The notes under the pieces were generated by a model. That model saw only the letters and a list, made by a program, of their open reading frames with translations, searched no databases and was not told the DNA's origin. A DNA stretch of 64,000 nucleotides. Origin: Desulfovibrio psychrotolerans. Its GTDB lineage: Bacteria > Desulfobacterota > Desulfovibrionia > Desulfovibrionales > Desulfovibrionaceae. The DNA lies in assembly GCF_013340305.1 (NCBI RefSeq), contig NZ_BLVP01000007.1, positions 124,001 to 188,000 on the forward strand, written 5' to 3'. Positions 8,176-17,332 of this stretch are shown here, one piece after another (the first letter of the stretch is position 1; every line of letters begins with the position of its first letter). Both the position numbers and the translations under genes were made by a program.

Positions 8176-9921
8176 CTAGGGGGTCTTTATCCCCGCGTCA
8201 TAATACTTGCCCACGCCGTATTCCGCCCGGCGGAAAAACTTGTCGGAGCTGGGGCCGATAATCTGGAGTTCCGGGTGCGCCTTCTGCAAATCCAGCGCAA
8301 TCCGCATCTCCTTGGTGCAGCCCGTGGAAAAGGTGGAATCCTTGCCCGACCACACAGAGGGCACCTTGCGTCCCATAAGCGTGAAGCTCGTCTCTATATC
8401 CTCAACGGTCTGAAAACGCCAGATGTCCAGCAGCCCGCTCCTCTGCACCCTTTCCCACATAAACATCAGGTCGTCGCCGTCCATCCCCTCTTCAAAATAC
8501 TCCGCCGGATTGATGATAAACGAGTTCTCCTGCCGCTCGCGCAAAAACCGCACAAAGGTGTCCACCACCCGTATAGCCGTGGATGTCTGCCCCGGAATGG
8601 ACCCGATGATGGCACTGTAGAACATCACGCTCTTGCCGTGCCGCTTGGCATCACGCATGGCGTCAATAATCTCCTTGGCCTTGTCGTGCAGGTCCGCCTC
8701 GGCAAACTTGCGCACAGATTTGGCCCGCGGCTTGGCGTTCAGTATAAACTCCCCGCTCTCCGAGCGGTAAAAACACACGATATCCCGCGTAAATTCGTGG
8801 CTGCACCCTATCAGGTTCTGGTAGTTGCGCCCGCCCTTGGCGATGATGAGGTCGCACTCCTTCCAAGCCCGCGCAAAGGTCACGCTGGTCTTGTACAGAT
8901 TAAGCTGCTCCCGGGTGCCATCGGAAATGACCAAAAAACGATGCTCGCGCAGCAGGCGCAGCAGTTCGTTCTTGCTCACGGTGTCATCGCTCAGAATATG
9001 CGCCCCTGCGGCGGCAGACTTAAGAACCGGATCGCTGTCCAGTTCCCACAGGGTGGGGGTATTGAAATAAAACCCTTCCTTCAGCGCCAGTATCACCTGA
9101 TGCCCCTGCCGCATGAGCGCCCGTATGATCTCCAGATCAAAAACAAAGGCACCGCTCACGTCCGGCAGATAGAGCACCTTCTTGCGCTCCTCCCCCTGCG
9201 GGCCGAGCAGCAGCCGCAGGTGGCTGCACTCACCGCACGGCTTGCGCAGTTCTTTTTCCACTTCCAGGGGCGAAGGGTCGGCGTCCTGCCACAGGTCGGA
9301 CATGGTGGAAAGATAGAGCAGGCGGCGCAGTTCAAGAAAATCCAGCTCCCAGCGCAGTTCCTTTATGTCGGTAATCCCCTCGCAGCCGGGCGGATTACCG
9401 TAGATGAGCCGCTCGGTGGAAGGCTTGCGCAAAAACTCCCCTGCCAGCCGGTTGGCCCTGCGCTTGCTATCCCGATACGGGTCCGGCTTGGCGCACTGGG
9501 TAAGCACAATGCTTATGAGCCGTTTGGCAAGCCGCGAGGGAATCATGATCTTGGAGGCCAGATGCAGCCGGAAACGGCGCTTGCAGAACTGTATGACCCG
9601 CCGCTCGTTGTACTTGTCAAACCCGTGCTGGCGGATAAGCCGCACAATGAACCGCCACGTGCGGTTATATTCCATCTGCAACGCTCTCGGGCGCTCCCTG
9701 CGCAGCAGCATGGTAAAGATATCGTCGGAACAGGGAATGTATACCTGCGCCTCGTCCAGCGCCACCATAAACCGCACCTGCTCATCCGTGGCCACATGCT
9801 CCGGGTTCATCAGGTGCTCTATGTTGTTTTCGGTCTTGAAGTGGTGCAGCCACGCATCAAGAAACGGGTCCTTGCCCCAGCGGACATCACGCACATACTT
9901 CAAATCCGGCAGCATACTCAT
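8176..9921 (-). CDS. DUF89 / ARMT1-like metal-dependent phosphatase domain protein
   Basis: A 581-residue protein. Its C-terminal half (from about residue 245) resembles the DUF89 damage-control phosphatase fold: LPDVSGAFVFDLEIIRAL (Asp 254 and 262 as metal-ligand candidates), then DLIIAKGGRNYQNL (about 357-370), replacing the usual KGxxN motif. The DUF89 family hydrolyses damaged phosphometabolites. The N-terminal 240 residues are unassigned and rich in arginine and aromatic residues. A CGECSH motif near 230 could be a metal site. GGAGG precedes the ATG at 9921. It lies between nadK and the DUF4254 gene on the same strand. Confidence 0.6.
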   Translation of the reverse strand: MSMLPDLKYVRDVRWGKDPFLDAWLHHFKTENNIEHLMNPEHVATDEQVRFMVALDEAQVYIPCSDDIFTMLLRRERPRALQMEYNRTWRFIVRLIRQHGFDKYNERRVIQFCKRRFRLHLASKIMIPSRLAKRLISIVLTQCAKPDPYRDSKRRANRLAGEFLRKPSTERLIYGNPPGCEGITDIKELRWELDFLELRRLLYLSTMSDLWQDADPSPLEVEKELRKPCGECSHLRLLLGPQGEERKKVLYLPDVSGAFVFDLEIIRALMRQGHQVILALKEGFYFNTPTLWELDSDPVLKSAAAGAHILSDDTVSKNELLRLLREHRFLVISDGTREQLNLYKTSVTFARAWKECDLIIAKGGRNYQNLIGCSHEFTRDIVCFYRSESGEFILNAKPRAKSVRKFAEADLHDKAKEIIDAMRDAKRHGKSVMFYSAIIGSIPGQTSTAIRVVDTFVRFLRERQENSFIINPAEYFEEGMDGDDLMFMWERVQRSGLLDIWRFQTVEDIETSFTLMGRKVPSVWSGKDSTFSTGCTKEMRIALDLQKAHPELQIIGPSSDKFFRRAEYGVGKYYDAGIKTP

Positions 9922-10064
9922 GGGGTCCTCCGAAATCCGTATGAAAAGGCCGCAACGCGGCCTTCGCGTTTTCATTCCGCCCTGCCGGTTCCGTTCCCGC
10001 AGAGCCGCGCGGCCCTTCCCGCCGCCTGTCAAAGCCTGCTTCCGGCCTGCCGCCGCAGGCTGGG

Positions 10065-10913
10065 CTACCGCTGGTCTTTGTAGAATCCGCGCGTCCGCAA
10101 GCGGTCAAAATAGCTCGCGCACCCCAGTTCGGCAAATACCAGCCCGCCCGGTGCACTGGTCACACGAATGCGGTCGCCGCAGCGCAGCGCCACCCCTTCC
10201 TGCCCGTCCTGGGTCAGATGCAGGTCCGCGTCCGTATCGTGCACCACAAGAGAAAACTCCATGTCCCCGCGCAGCACAAAGGGCTTGAGCGCATTCATGA
10301 ACGGGCAGATGGGCGTCACGGAAAAGGCGTCCAGATCCGGGTGCAGCAGCGGTCCGTTGGCAGATACCGCATACCCCGTCGATCCCGTGGGCGAAGAAAC
10401 AATAAGCCCGTCCGCCCGCAAATCGCCCAGACGCTCGCCCTGCACAGCCAGTTCCAGCCGCACCACCCGCGCCAACGCTCCCCGGTGCACCACCACATCG
10501 TTCACCGCCACCCCGCTGTGCAGAAGGGTTCCCTCCCGCTCCACCGTGCAGGCAAGCGCCACGCGCCGCGCAAATCCGGCCCTGCCGTCCAGCAGGCGAA
10601 CAAGCTGCTCCTGCCAGTGTTCGGAAGAAACCTCCGCCAGAAATCCCACCCGGCCCAGATTCACACCCAGCACCGGCACCCCGGTTCCCACAAGGCGGCG
10701 CGACACGCTCAGCATGGTGCCGTCGCCCCCCAGCACCAGCACAATGCCTTCCGGGGCAAAGGCAAGCTGCTTCCACGCCGCCGAGCCGTTTTCAAAGACA
10801 TCGGCGACAATTCCCTGTCCACGAAACCATGCATGCATGCTTCCGGCAAGTTCCAAAGCCGCAGCCTGTCCGGCCTTGGTCACGATATATACGGACGATA
10901 TGGTACGTTTCAT
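10065..10913 (-). CDS. nadK: NAD kinase
   Basis: A 282-residue ATP-NAD kinase that makes NADP+. It contains the GGDGTML catalytic motif, NLGRVGFLAE, a conserved SPTGSTGYAVSANGP segment and the PICPF motif near the end. Two in-frame ATGs occur at 10919 and 10913. AGGGA abuts the first, so the second (MKRTISSVYIV) has the proper spacing and is chosen. It is followed on the same strand, after about 140 bases, by the DUF89-like gene. It is divergent from gmhA. Confidence 0.93.
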   Translation of the reverse strand: MKRTISSVYIVTKAGQAAALELAGSMHAWFRGQGIVADVFENGSAAWKQLAFAPEGIVLVLGGDGTMLSVSRRLVGTGVPVLGVNLGRVGFLAEVSSEHWQEQLVRLLDGRAGFARRVALACTVEREGTLLHSGVAVNDVVVHRGALARVVRLELAVQGERLGDLRADGLIVSSPTGSTGYAVSANGPLLHPDLDAFSVTPICPFMNALKPFVLRGDMEFSLVVHDTDADLHLTQDGQEGVALRCGDRIRVTSAPGGLVFAELGCASYFDRLRTRGFYKDQR

Positions 10914-11142
10914 CGCCATTCCCTAGTAAAATCCGGCGATTCATTCAAGGATGAAAGCCCTTCCGCCCCCATATTTTTCGCGCGCGCCAAATCCACACCC
11001 GCACACCGTTGTCAGCCGGACGCATTTAGGGTACTCGGTCAGGGATTAGGCCGCAAAGGGTGCAACACCTTGCGGCAGCACAGCAGAATGATTCGTCCAA
11101 AAAGACGCTTACAGCCTGCCAGAAACGGAGTCTGAAGATTCG

Positions 11143-11778
11143 ATGACGGAAACCGCACGGAATATCGTTCTGGAACACGCCGCAGCGGGCGCACGCCTGC
11201 GCGAGGTATTTTTCGAAGCCAACGCGGACAAGGTGGTGCACCTTGCCAAGACCATGGCCCTGTGCCTCGCCCGGGGCGGCAAAATCCTCTTCTGCGGCAA
11301 CGGCGGCAGCGCGGCGGACGCACAGCATCTGGCAGCGGAATTCGTAAACCGCTTCCTCATGGAACGCCCTCCCCTTCCCGCCATCGCCCTCACCACAGAT
11401 ACCTCCATCCTCACCGCCGTGGGCAACGACTACGGCTTTGATTTCATTTTCAGCAAGCAGGTGCAGGCGCTTGCGGCAGAAGGCGATATTCTGGTCGCCA
11501 TATCCACCTCCGGCAACAGCGCCAATCTGGTGGAAGCCCTCAAGGCGGCGCGCGAACGCTGCGTCACCACCGTAGGCATCACGGGGCAGGGCGGCGGACG
11601 CATGGCCTCCCTGTGCGATCAACTGCTGGAGGTTCCGCACCGGCACACCCCCCTGATTCAGGAAGTGCAGCTCACGGTTGGCCACCTTCTGTGCCAGCTC
11701 ACCGACCATTACCTGTTTGAAAACGTGATGGAACTGCAGCCGTACCTCAACGGTGCAGAAGCCGCCTGCGGAGAATAA
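11143..11778 (+). CDS. gmhA: Sedoheptulose-7-phosphate isomerase (SIS domain)
   Basis: A 211-residue SIS-domain isomerase that converts sedoheptulose 7-phosphate to heptose 7-phosphate for the lipopolysaccharide core. It shows the phosphate-binding CGNGGSAADAQHLAAEF (about 47-63), TSILTAVGNDYG, ISTSGNSANLVEA and, near the C-terminus, QEVQLTVGHLLCQL, which supplies the catalytic histidine. The length matches GmhA. The start is ATG at 11143 after a weak site (GGAGTCTGAAGATTCG). Its presence shows that the organism makes heptose-containing LPS. It is divergent from nadK. Confidence 0.93.
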   Translation: MTETARNIVLEHAAAGARLREVFFEANADKVVHLAKTMALCLARGGKILFCGNGGSAADAQHLAAEFVNRFLMERPPLPAIALTTDTSILTAVGNDYGFDFIFSKQVQALAAEGDILVAISTSGNSANLVEALKAARERCVTTVGITGQGGGRMASLCDQLLEVPHRHTPLIQEVQLTVGHLLCQLTDHYLFENVMELQPYLNGAEAACGE

Positions 11779-11890
11779 CGTCACACTCCGGCAGGGGAAG
11801 AAAGCGCCCCGGCGCGGTCTCCACGCCTTTGTTTGACGAATGCGCCATCACGCATTATCTCAAGCCGTGACCATTTCACGGAGGAAGAAC

Positions 11891-12130
11891 ATGCCCTTAT
11901 ACGAATACAAATGCGAAGAATGCGGCAAGATTTTTGAAGAACTCGTTTTCGGAGACGATGCCCCCGCCTGCCCCGGCTGCAACTCCACGGCCACGCACAA
12001 GCTGCTTTCCGCCGTCAAATTCCGCATGCCCGGCGGCTCCTCCTATGATTCGGGCGGCAGTTCCGGCACCAGTTCCGGCGGCTCGGGCTGCTCGGGCTGC
12101 TCAGGCGGCAACTGCTCCACCTGTCACTAA
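11891..12130 (+). CDS. FmdB-type zinc-ribbon protein
   Basis: A 79-residue protein with the FmdB/CxxC regulatory-protein ribbon: [18 protein letters not shown] and [17 protein letters not shown] (two CxxC pairs). A Ser/Gly/Cys-rich tail ends in [15 protein letters not shown]. The tail may bind metal or simply be disordered. The family role is unproven despite the FmdB name. ATTTCACGGAGGAAGAAC precedes the ATG, which decides the start against a longer open frame. It is followed by hemC 53 bases later. Confidence 0.85.
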   Translation: MPLYEYKCEECGKIFEELVFGDDAPACPGCNSTATHKLLSAVKFRMPGGSSYDSGGSSGTSSGGSGCSGCSGGNCSTCH

Positions 12131-12183
12131 CCCTGCCCTGCGGCACCAGCACGCGCGAACCCTCAAGCTCAAGCGGACGCCTC

Positions 12184-13131
12184 ATGAAGAACATCGTCAT
12201 CGCCACACGCGGCTCCAAGCTCGCCCTCTGGCAGGCAAACCATATCAAGGACTGTATAGAACGGCAGCACTCCGGAGCCGTTTCCGTAGACCTGCTCGTT
12301 CTCAAGACCAAGGGAGACATCATTCTGGATGTGCCTCTGGCCAAGGTGGGCGGCAAGGGGCTGTTCGTCAAGGAGATAGAGGAAGCCCTGCTGGACGGCC
12401 GCGCCGACCTCGCCGTGCACTCCATGAAGGACGTCCCCATGGAACTGCCGGAAGGGCTGGTGCTGGGCACCATTCCGCAGCGTGAAGACGCTTCGGACAC
12501 CTTCCTCTCCGTGCACCACGATTCGCTGGACGCCCTGCCGCAGGGTGCCACCGTGGGCACCAGCAGCCTGCGCCGCCAGTCGCAACTGCTGACCCTGCGC
12601 CCGGACCTGAACGTGGTGTCCCTGCGCGGCAACGTGGATACGCGCCTGCGCAAACTCATGGAAAACCAGTTCGATGCCATCATCATGGCCACCTCCGGCC
12701 TGAAACGGCTGGGGCTCACCGCGCCCAGGCACGAAATTCTGGGGCCGCCGCGCTTCCTCCCCGCCGTGGGACAGGGCGCGCTGGGCATTGAATATCATGC
12801 GGAACGGGAAGACGTGCGCTCCCTGCTCGCGTTTCTGGAGCACACCCCCACCCGCATCTGCGTGGAGGCGGAACGCGGCTTCCTCTTCGGACTGCAGGGC
12901 GGCTGTCAGGTTCCCATCGCTGGCCACGCCGTCATGACCGGAGAAGAAACCTTCTCCCTCACCGGCTTTGTGGCCGACCTTGAAGGACGCCGCATCATCC
13001 GCCACACCGTTTCCGGTGCCGCGCAAGAGGCCCGTGCAGTTGGGCTGCGCCTTGCGGAAACCGTCAAGGCGGAAGGCGCAGGTGCCATACTGGAAGAAGT
13101 GTACGCGGCAGGCAATGCCGTGCGTCAGTAG
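12184..13131 (+). CDS. hemC: Hydroxymethylbilane synthase (porphobilinogen deaminase)
   Basis: A 315-residue HemC that assembles four porphobilinogens into hydroxymethylbilane for siroheme, heme and other tetrapyrroles. Signatures: [38 protein letters not shown] and [13 protein letters not shown]. The cysteine of [13 protein letters not shown] carries the dipyrromethane cofactor. Siroheme demand is high in sulfate reducers because of dissimilatory sulfite reductase. CTCAAGCGGACGCCTC precedes the ATG with only a weak ribosome site. Confidence 0.96.
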   Translation: MKNIVIATRGSKLALWQANHIKDCIERQHSGAVSVDLLVLKTKGDIILDVPLAKVGGKGLFVKEIEEALLDGRADLAVHSMKDVPMELPEGLVLGTIPQREDASDTFLSVHHDSLDALPQGATVGTSSLRRQSQLLTLRPDLNVVSLRGNVDTRLRKLMENQFDAIIMATSGLKRLGLTAPRHEILGPPRFLPAVGQGALGIEYHAEREDVRSLLAFLEHTPTRICVEAERGFLFGLQGGCQVPIAGHAVMTGEETFSLTGFVADLEGRRIIRHTVSGAAQEARAVGLRLAETVKAEGAGAILEEVYAAGNAVRQ

Positions 13132-13181
13132 AACCCTAGTAAACCCCGATTGAACCTTCATTGCTGCCGCAACAGGAACGC

Positions 13182-14261
13182 ATGACCAGCACAGCCTATC
13201 CCCCCCTTGAGCATCTGGGCTGGGACACCTTTTTCCAAGCCCGGCTGCCGCAGCCGCTCCCCGCAGAGGACACCATCGTCCGGGTGGTGAGCGTGCACAG
13301 CATGGTCATGAACGTCATAGGCGCGCAGGGCAGACGCCAGCTTGCCATTCCGGGCAACTGGCTTTCCGGCCCTGCGGAATCCCGCCCCACCGTGGGCGAC
13401 TGGCTGGTGCTGGACGATACAGCCCAGTGGCCCGTGCAGTTGCTGGACAGACGCACCCTCGTCACCCGCCGCGCCCCTACAGACATCACCGGGGTGCAGC
13501 TGGTGGCAGCCAATCTGGATACCCTGTTCATCGTCTCGTCGCTGAACGATGATTTCAATCCTTCCCGGCTGGAGCGGTATCTGGCCATCGCCTTCCAGTC
13601 CGGCGTGGAACCGGTGGTGGTGCTCACCAAGGCAGACCTCGTCACCCCGGAACACGCGCTCGCCTGCGCGGAAGAGGCACGCGGACTGTGCCCCGGCCTT
13701 GCCGTGCTGGTCGTCAACGCGCTGGACGAAACCACCGTGAACCTTCTCTTCCCGTGGGTCGCACCGGGCCGCACCGCCACCCTTGTGGGATCTTCCGGCG
13801 TGGGCAAGTCCACACTGGTGAACACCCTCAGCCGCGAGGAACGCACCCCCACCGGAGCCATACGTGATTCCGACGGCAGGGGACGCCACACCACCTCCAG
13901 CCGCACGCTATATACCCTGCCCAACGGCGGGCTCATCATGGACGTTCCCGGCTTCCGCGAACTCCGCCTGCCCCCCTGCCCTCAGGGACTCTCGCAGGTG
14001 TTCAGGGACATAGAGGAACTGGGTATCCGCTGCGGCTTTGCAGACTGCCGCCACGATGGCGAACCGGACTGTGCCGTGGAGAAAGCGGTCCGTCAGGGCA
14101 CGCTTACGCAGCGGCGGGTGGAAAACTACCGTAAGCTGCTCAAGGAACAGGCCATGCAGGATGACGAGAAGCAACAGGCCAAAATCTACGCCCGCCAGCG
14201 CCGCGCCGCCGACAAGGTGCTTGGCCGCCCGGCCTCGAACAAACGTCGCAGAAAACGCTGA
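13182..14261 (+). CDS. rsgA: Ribosome small-subunit GTPase RsgA
   Basis: A 359-residue circularly permuted GTPase that checks late 30S maturation. The G-motif order is the RsgA one: TKAD (G4) first, then GSSGVGKSTLVN (G1), then DVPGFREL (G3). A C-terminal zinc knuckle follows (GIRCGFADCRHDGEPDCAV). An N-terminal OB-fold region precedes the GTPase domain. ACAGGAACGC precedes the ATG at 13182; the seven codons before it in frame have no site. It lies 50 bases after hemC on the same strand. The C-terminal tail RPASNKRRRKR is strongly basic, suitable for rRNA contact. Confidence 0.94.
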   Translation: MTSTAYPPLEHLGWDTFFQARLPQPLPAEDTIVRVVSVHSMVMNVIGAQGRRQLAIPGNWLSGPAESRPTVGDWLVLDDTAQWPVQLLDRRTLVTRRAPTDITGVQLVAANLDTLFIVSSLNDDFNPSRLERYLAIAFQSGVEPVVVLTKADLVTPEHALACAEEARGLCPGLAVLVVNALDETTVNLLFPWVAPGRTATLVGSSGVGKSTLVNTLSREERTPTGAIRDSDGRGRHTTSSRTLYTLPNGGLIMDVPGFRELRLPPCPQGLSQVFRDIEELGIRCGFADCRHDGEPDCAVEKAVRQGTLTQRRVENYRKLLKEQAMQDDEKQQAKIYARQRRAADKVLGRPASNKRRRKR

Positions 14262-14406
14262 TTCCGCCCTTGCGGTGCTGCGGCGTATGTCCGCCCCCCG
14301 GCACACGGTATTCCTCCAACTGCTCTCCGGTATTCTGGCGGAATCAAAGCGCTCCCGCTGACAGGCCATACCGATAACGCAACTGCAGGGAGATACAGGC
14401 ACCTCC

Positions 14407-14494
14407 TTTGTCCCATCAGATCATCCGACTGCCACATCAGACTACCAGATCACCAAACTGCCAGATTATCAGACTTCCAGATCATCAGACTGGC
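14407..14494. repeat. Degenerate repeat patch with (C)CAGATCATCAGACT-like units
   Basis: Imperfect copies of a roughly 14-17 base unit resembling CCAGATCATCAGACTG recur about six times from 14407 to 14494. The unit is unrelated to the 22-bp unit at 7276. No gene spans it. Confidence 0.6.
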
Positions 14495-14530
14495 GGACCA
14501 TCGGTTAACAAAGGCGGAATACTGCAATGA

Positions 14531-14552
14531 GATTGTGACTCATTTCACAATC
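14531..14552. promoter_or_regulatory. Perfect HcpR/CRP-type palindrome GATTGTGA-N6-TCACAATC
   Basis: Two 8-base arms, GATTGTGA (14531-14538) and TCACAATC (14545-14552), are perfect inverse complements around CTCATT. The core TTGTGA-N6-TCACAA matches the binding consensus I recall for HcpR, the CRP/FNR-family nitrosative-stress and redox regulator of Desulfovibrio. Its centre lies about 120 bases upstream of the start predicted from the promoter at 14627-14655. Confidence 0.6.
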
Positions 14553-14626
14553 GTGTTGCATTTTTGCGTCATCCATCCCGCCTTTCCGTCTGCACTTCGT
14601 TCTTTTCTTCCCATGCTCCAAATGCG

Positions 14627-14655
14627 CTGACACCCATGCCCCCGCCGGGTATAAT
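14627..14655 (+). promoter_or_regulatory. Sigma-70 type promoter for the first chemoreceptor
   Basis: CTGACA (14627-14632), 17 bases, then a perfect TATAAT (14650-14655). Transcription from here would give a leader of about 170 bases before the chemoreceptor ATG at 14832. Confidence 0.65.
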
Positions 14656-14831
14656 GATACTCTTTTTCTGGAGAGTTTTCGGGGGCAATCACGGCGAGAT
14701 GCGTTCGCAACCATTCCTCCTGCCGCCATGGCGTTTCCTGCGGCTCTCCGTGTACGGGAATTCTATAATATGTCCCCGTTCACCACATGCAGTACCGTAC
14801 GGTATAACCCTTTCCCTTGAGGAGAAACAGC

Positions 14832-17249
14832 ATGCGTCTCATATGGAAGCTCTCCATCCCCCAGGTTCTGGTCGTGCTCGTGCTGGGGCTGATCAGCTAC
14901 CTGACCATCCACGCCTCGTTTTCGGAAATGAAGCAGCGCTACGTCACAGACCTTGTGGATATCCGCTTCAAACGCATTGCGGCAGACGTGGAAACAGGGG
15001 CTGCGGCTGCCACCAATCTGGCGGCCATTTTCGCCCGCATCCCGGAAGTGCTGGATGCCTATGCCATTGCGCACAGCGGGAACATGGACGATGAAAACTC
15101 CCCCCATTCACAGGCAGCGCGCGAACAGTTGCGCACCGCCCTCGCTCCCATGCTTGACAGCTACAAGGAGTTCGCGGGAGAGGGCATGCAGCTGCACTAC
15201 CACCTGCCCAACGGACGCAGCCTTGTCCGGCTGTGGCGCGACAAGCAGACCCGCGTGAAAAATGAGTGGGTAGACATCTCAGACGACCTTTCCGGATTCC
15301 GGCCCACCGTCATGGATGTGAACCGCAACGGCAGGGCCGTGCAGGGCATAGAGGTGGGCAGCGGCGGCTTTGTGGTGCGCGGTGTTGTTCCCGTGCGCAC
15401 GGCGCAGGGCAAACACCTCGGCTCGGTGGAAATGCTGCACAACTTCGACGCCATCCTTGCCGCCGCCACAGAGGAAGGCATGAACGAGATGGTGCTCTAC
15501 ATGAACGCCGACCTGCTCCCCGTTGCCACCGCCATGCAGGATACCGCCAAGTTCCCCCATGTGGGCAACTTTGTGCGTGCCACCACGCCGCGTGATGCGG
15601 AAATTGAACAGATAGTCACCGCCGACCTGCTCACGCGCGGGCAGAAGGAACGCACCTTCGCCTTCCACGGCTCACTGGCGCTTGCCACCTCTCCCATCAC
15701 CGACTACCGCGGTGCCCAGATAGGCGTGCTGGTCTGTGCGGTGCGCATGAACGCCCTCACGGCGCTGGCAGCCCGGGCGGATACCACCCTCGCGCTCATG
15801 CTGGCGGGCATGGCCCTTGTGCCCATGCTCATCTTGCTGGTGGGTCTGCGCATGCTGGTCACGCGCCCGCTCACTGCCATCAGAACCAAGATTCAGGATA
15901 TAGCCGAAGACCGCGCAGACCTCTCGGAAAAAATCGTCTGCCGCCAGAAGGACGAAATAGGCGACCTTGCCAACTGGTTCAACACCCTCACCACCAAGCT
16001 CGCCTCCATGTTTGACAAGATGGAAGGCTACGTGAATGTGCTGAACACCGTGCCCGACCCCATCTTCGTGGTGGACGAAAACTACAAGATGCTGATGGCC
16101 AACAAGGCCACGCTGGACTTCTTGGGCATGAAGGAGTCCGACCTTGCTTCCTGCCGCTGCCATGAACAGTTCGATACCGCCGTCTGCAACACGCCGGGCT
16201 GCCCCATTGATCTCGTGAAAAAGCTGGGCAGGAAGGCAGAGGCAGAAATCATTGAACTGAAGCGCGACGGGCAGAGCGTGTTCATCAAACCCTCGGCCAA
16301 CATGCTCAAGGATTCCAAGGGCAACAAAGTCGGCTACGTGGAAGTGGCCCGAGTGGTGACCGATCTTGTCCATTCAGAACGGGAAGTGAACGATAAGCTC
16401 GAGCGCATAGCCAAGGTCAATGCGGCCACCCGCGAGGCAGCGGCGCAGCTTACCGGAACCACCGGCGGACTGACCCGGCAGTTCGACGATGTGCAGAACG
16501 CACTGGAACGGCAGCAGAACCGCCTGCACGAGACCGTGGCCGCCATGGAACAGATGAACGCCGCCGTACAGCAGGTTGCCCGCAGTGCCTCAGATGCTGC
16601 GGAGCAGTCACAGTCCGCACGCCAGCAGGCACTGGAAGGTGCAGGCATCGTAGAGCAGTCCGTCAGCGCCATCCTGCAGGTGAGCGAGCAGGCTTCCGCC
16701 ATGAAGGTGTCCATGCATCAGTTGGGCAAGCAGGCAGAAGAAATCGGCGCGGTGCTGGGCGTTATCTCCGACATTGCGGACCAGACCAACCTGCTGGCCC
16801 TGAATGCGGCCATAGAAGCCGCCCGCGCGGGCGAGGCAGGACGCGGATTTGCCGTGGTGGCGGACGAGGTGCGCAAGCTGGCGGAAAAGACCATGCAGGC
16901 CACCAGCGAGGTGGAAAGAGCCATTGCCTCCATCCAGCGCGGCGCGCAGGACTCCATCCGCATGGTGGACGACACGGGCGGACTGGTAGAAAACGCCAGC
17001 GGCCTTGCGGAACGCTCGGGCGAGGCGCTAAAATCCATTGTCGCGCTCGTCACCGCTTCGTCGGATCAGGTGCAGAGCATCGCCACGGCTGCGGAAGAGC
17101 AGTCCACCACCAGCGATCACATCAACCGCACGCTGGATGAGGTGGCGGATATGGCGGCCGATGTGGGCCACCGCATGGAAGACTCCTCGGTTTCCGTCAA
17201 GGAGCTTGCCACCCTGGCCACCCGGCTGGATACCCTCGCCGCCGGCTAA
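14832..17249 (+). CDS. Methyl-accepting chemotaxis protein with cysteine-rich PAS domain
   Basis: An 805-residue transmembrane chemoreceptor. A first membrane segment (about 8-25) is followed by a periplasmic region of about 285 residues resembling a double-CACHE sensor. A second membrane segment lies at about 315-338 ([19 protein letters not shown]), then HAMP (about 340-392). A PAS domain (about 395-525) with C-x-C-H and C-x5-C ([19 protein letters not shown]) comes next, and the signalling domain has the conserved hairpin tip [20 protein letters not shown]. The PAS cysteines suggest redox or cofactor binding. GAGGAG precedes the ATG. It is convergent with another chemoreceptor, sharing a terminator region. 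No methyl-pentapeptide tail is evident. Confidence 0.9.
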   Translation: MRLIWKLSIPQVLVVLVLGLISYLTIHASFSEMKQRYVTDLVDIRFKRIAADVETGAAAATNLAAIFARIPEVLDAYAIAHSGNMDDENSPHSQAAREQLRTALAPMLDSYKEFAGEGMQLHYHLPNGRSLVRLWRDKQTRVKNEWVDISDDLSGFRPTVMDVNRNGRAVQGIEVGSGGFVVRGVVPVRTAQGKHLGSVEMLHNFDAILAAATEEGMNEMVLYMNADLLPVATAMQDTAKFPHVGNFVRATTPRDAEIEQIVTADLLTRGQKERTFAFHGSLALATSPITDYRGAQIGVLVCAVRMNALTALAARADTTLALMLAGMALVPMLILLVGLRMLVTRPLTAIRTKIQDIAEDRADLSEKIVCRQKDEIGDLANWFNTLTTKLASMFDKMEGYVNVLNTVPDPIFVVDENYKMLMANKATLDFLGMKESDLASCRCHEQFDTAVCNTPGCPIDLVKKLGRKAEAEIIELKRDGQSVFIKPSANMLKDSKGNKVGYVEVARVVTDLVHSEREVNDKLERIAKVNAATREAAAQLTGTTGGLTRQFDDVQNALERQQNRLHETVAAMEQMNAAVQQVARSASDAAEQSQSARQQALEGAGIVEQSVSAILQVSEQASAMKVSMHQLGKQAEEIGAVLGVISDIADQTNLLALNAAIEAARAGEAGRGFAVVADEVRKLAEKTMQATSEVERAIASIQRGAQDSIRMVDDTGGLVENASGLAERSGEALKSIVALVTASSDQVQSIATAAEEQSTTSDHINRTLDEVADMAADVGHRMEDSSVSVKELATLATRLDTLAAG

Positions 17250-17271
17250 AGCCGGTATCCATCAAAAAATC

Positions 17272-17307
17272 AGCCGCCGGATGCCATGCACCCGGCGGCT
17301 TTTTTTG
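17272..17307 (+). terminator. Rho-independent terminator between convergent chemoreceptors
   Basis: AGCCGCCGG and CCGGCGGCT pair around a ten-base loop and are followed by TTTTTTT on the plus strand, 22 bases after the first chemoreceptor stop. Confidence 0.9.
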
Positions 17308-17332
17308 TCACAACGGTACGGTTCCCTATGGC

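Larger units (their letters stand above)
14262..14831. other. Long intergenic region upstream of the first chemoreceptor
   Basis: This 570-base spacer is the most feature-rich in the window. It holds a degenerate repeat patch (14407-14494), a perfect HcpR/CRP-type palindrome (14531-14552), a strong promoter (14627-14655) and a second TATAAT (14764-14769) without a clear -35. No coding frame in it looks real. Confidence 0.6.

Noticed and set aside
7816-10083. Long open frame on the plus strand (about 755 codons) opposite the DUF89-like and DUF4254 genes
   Set aside because: It lies wholly antisense to two well-supported genes, has no ribosome site and no family resemblance. Such frames are expected in high-G+C DNA.
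14505-14729. A small minus-strand gene in the chemoreceptor spacer
   Set aside because: It overlaps the promoter and palindrome, lacks a ribosome site and shows no family pattern.
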